From positions 1-42,411 of IMG/VR virus record IMGVR_UViG_3300009420_000024: 42,411 nucleotides of DNA. The stretch is one strand, 5' to 3'. The position numbers and the translations under genes are program-made. Positions within the stretch are counted from its first letter, which is position 1; each line of letters opens with the position of its first letter. A model generated the notes under the pieces. It worked only from the letters and a program-made list of their open reading frames with translations. It was not told where the DNA came from and searched no databases. The DNA is from a virus. Shown here in pieces: positions 41,748 to 42,411 of the stretch.

Positions 41748-42411
41748 ATGAGTAAACAATCAAATTTTAACCCAGATGAGAATTTAGTAGTATATGGAAA
41801 CCTACTAGTACACGGAACAGTTACAGGACAAGGTAATGTTTCTTTTCATGCTGATACACAAACAGTTAATGATGCAGACGGCTATGTTATTAATAGCGAC
41901 AGTGATGTTGATACTGCATATCTACAAATTAACTCTAGCATTGGCAGTAACGTAAGACTTACATATCAAGGTAATGCAACTTCCAACACATTAATAGTTT
42001 CCCAAGATACAGAATTTACAGAAGATGCTAACATAGTAGGCACACTTGCAGTAGGCGGTGTATCAACTATGTCTACAATTAACGTAGGCAATGTTCAAAT
42101 AGGAACAGATGATACCGTTAGAGCAAATAGATTTTTAGGTAATGCCTTAACAGCCGATACATTAAAAATTCCAAGAAATATCACAGCAACATTAAGTGGT
42201 GATGTAGTAGGCACAGGTACTATAGCATTTAATGGTGGCAGTGATGTTACTATTGCAATTGGCACAACAACTGTTCAATCAGATGCAGTAGCATTAGGTG
42301 ACGATACAACTGGTAACTATGTTGCTACAATTACAGGCGGAACTGGTTTAACATCAGATATAGTTACAGGCGAAAGTGTAACACCAACAATTAGTTTAGA
42401 TGATACAGCCG
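41748..42411 (+). CDS. virion structural/fibre-like protein, C-terminus outside window
   Basis: An open frame of 221 codons from the ATG at 41748 to the right edge, starting MSKQSNFNPDENLVVYGNLL. The N-terminus has short beta repeats (VVYGNLLVHGTVTGQGNV, then IVGTLAVGGVSTMSTINVG) of the trimeric fibre or intramolecular-chaperone-fibre type. ITATLSGDVVGTGTIAFNGG and ITGGTGLTSDIVTGESVTPT resemble repeat modules of marine phage tail fibres. A virion decoration or fibre role is likely, but the end is missing. GGCGGA, 8 nt upstream, is a modest ribosome binding site. It has its own late promoter. Confidence 0.8.
   Translation, partial: MSKQSNFNPDENLVVYGNLLVHGTVTGQGNVSFHADTQTVNDADGYVINSDSDVDTAYLQINSSIGSNVRLTYQGNATSNTLIVSQDTEFTEDANIVGTLAVGGVSTMSTINVGNVQIGTDDTVRANRFLGNALTADTLKIPRNITATLSGDVVGTGTIAFNGGSDVTIAIGTTTVQSDAVALGDDTTGNYVATITGGTGLTSDIVTGESVTPTISLDDTA

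Overview
This window reads as part of the genome of a T4-like myovirus of an AT-rich marine bacterium. It carries a dense set of T4-type virion and replication genes on both strands: gp5, gp6, gp25, gp53, a gp48/54-type protein, gp20, gp21, gp22, gp23, gp26, gp46, gp47 and gp55. It is AT-rich, tightly packed with ATGA/TAATG overlaps, and its proteins look like those of marine T4-likes. A Pelagibacter (SAR11) myophage or a close relative is my best guess; the host is inferred, not shown.

Layout. (1) 1-13105, minus: the giant baseplate gene that runs off the left edge, gp6 and gp25. (2) 13199-14337, plus: a three-gene cassette (hypothetical, alpha/beta hydrolase, coiled coil) lying head-on inside the baseplate cluster. 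(3) 14340-20330, minus: gp5, a hub-like protein, gp53 and a gp48/54-like protein, chained by 1-nt overlaps or 2-nt gaps. (4) 20350-25205, plus: a divergent promoter region, then gp55 (late sigma factor), gp47 and gp46 (Mre11/Rad50-like nuclease), a methyltransferase and a GIY-YIG protein. (5) 25206-25722: a gene-free stretch rich in hairpins. (6) 25723-26169, minus: a 2OG-Fe(II) oxygenase-like gene. (7) 26277-29732, plus: an accessory operon behind a sigma70-type promoter, with two hypotheticals, a SWIM protein, a 27-residue membrane micropeptide and a large lipoprotein with FG-GAP-like repeats. (8) 29864-30960, minus: gp26 with an apparent programmed -1 frameshift into an 81-residue extension. 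(9) 31086-41611, plus: tape measure, portal, a small protein, an SGNH-like protein, acidic core protein, gp21, gp22 and gp23. (10) From 41748, plus: a structural/fibre-like gene that runs off the right edge.

Regulation. Two promoter classes are visible. Host sigma70-type promoters precede the gp55 operon and the accessory operon, with a weaker one before the hydrolase cassette. An octamer close to the T4 late box (GATAAATA or TATAAATA) precedes most virion operons, and the window also encodes the gp55 that would read it. In two cases, perhaps three, the octamer sits exactly where T4 spacing would put +1 on the A of the start codon, so those late mRNAs may be leaderless.

Most notable: the gp26 frameshift, the leaderless late-promoter cassette, the membrane micropeptide coupled to the lipoprotein, a possible catalytically dead lysozyme-like domain at the C-terminus of gp5, a 29-residue tandem repeat in the gp22 scaffold, and the structured gap at 25206-25722.
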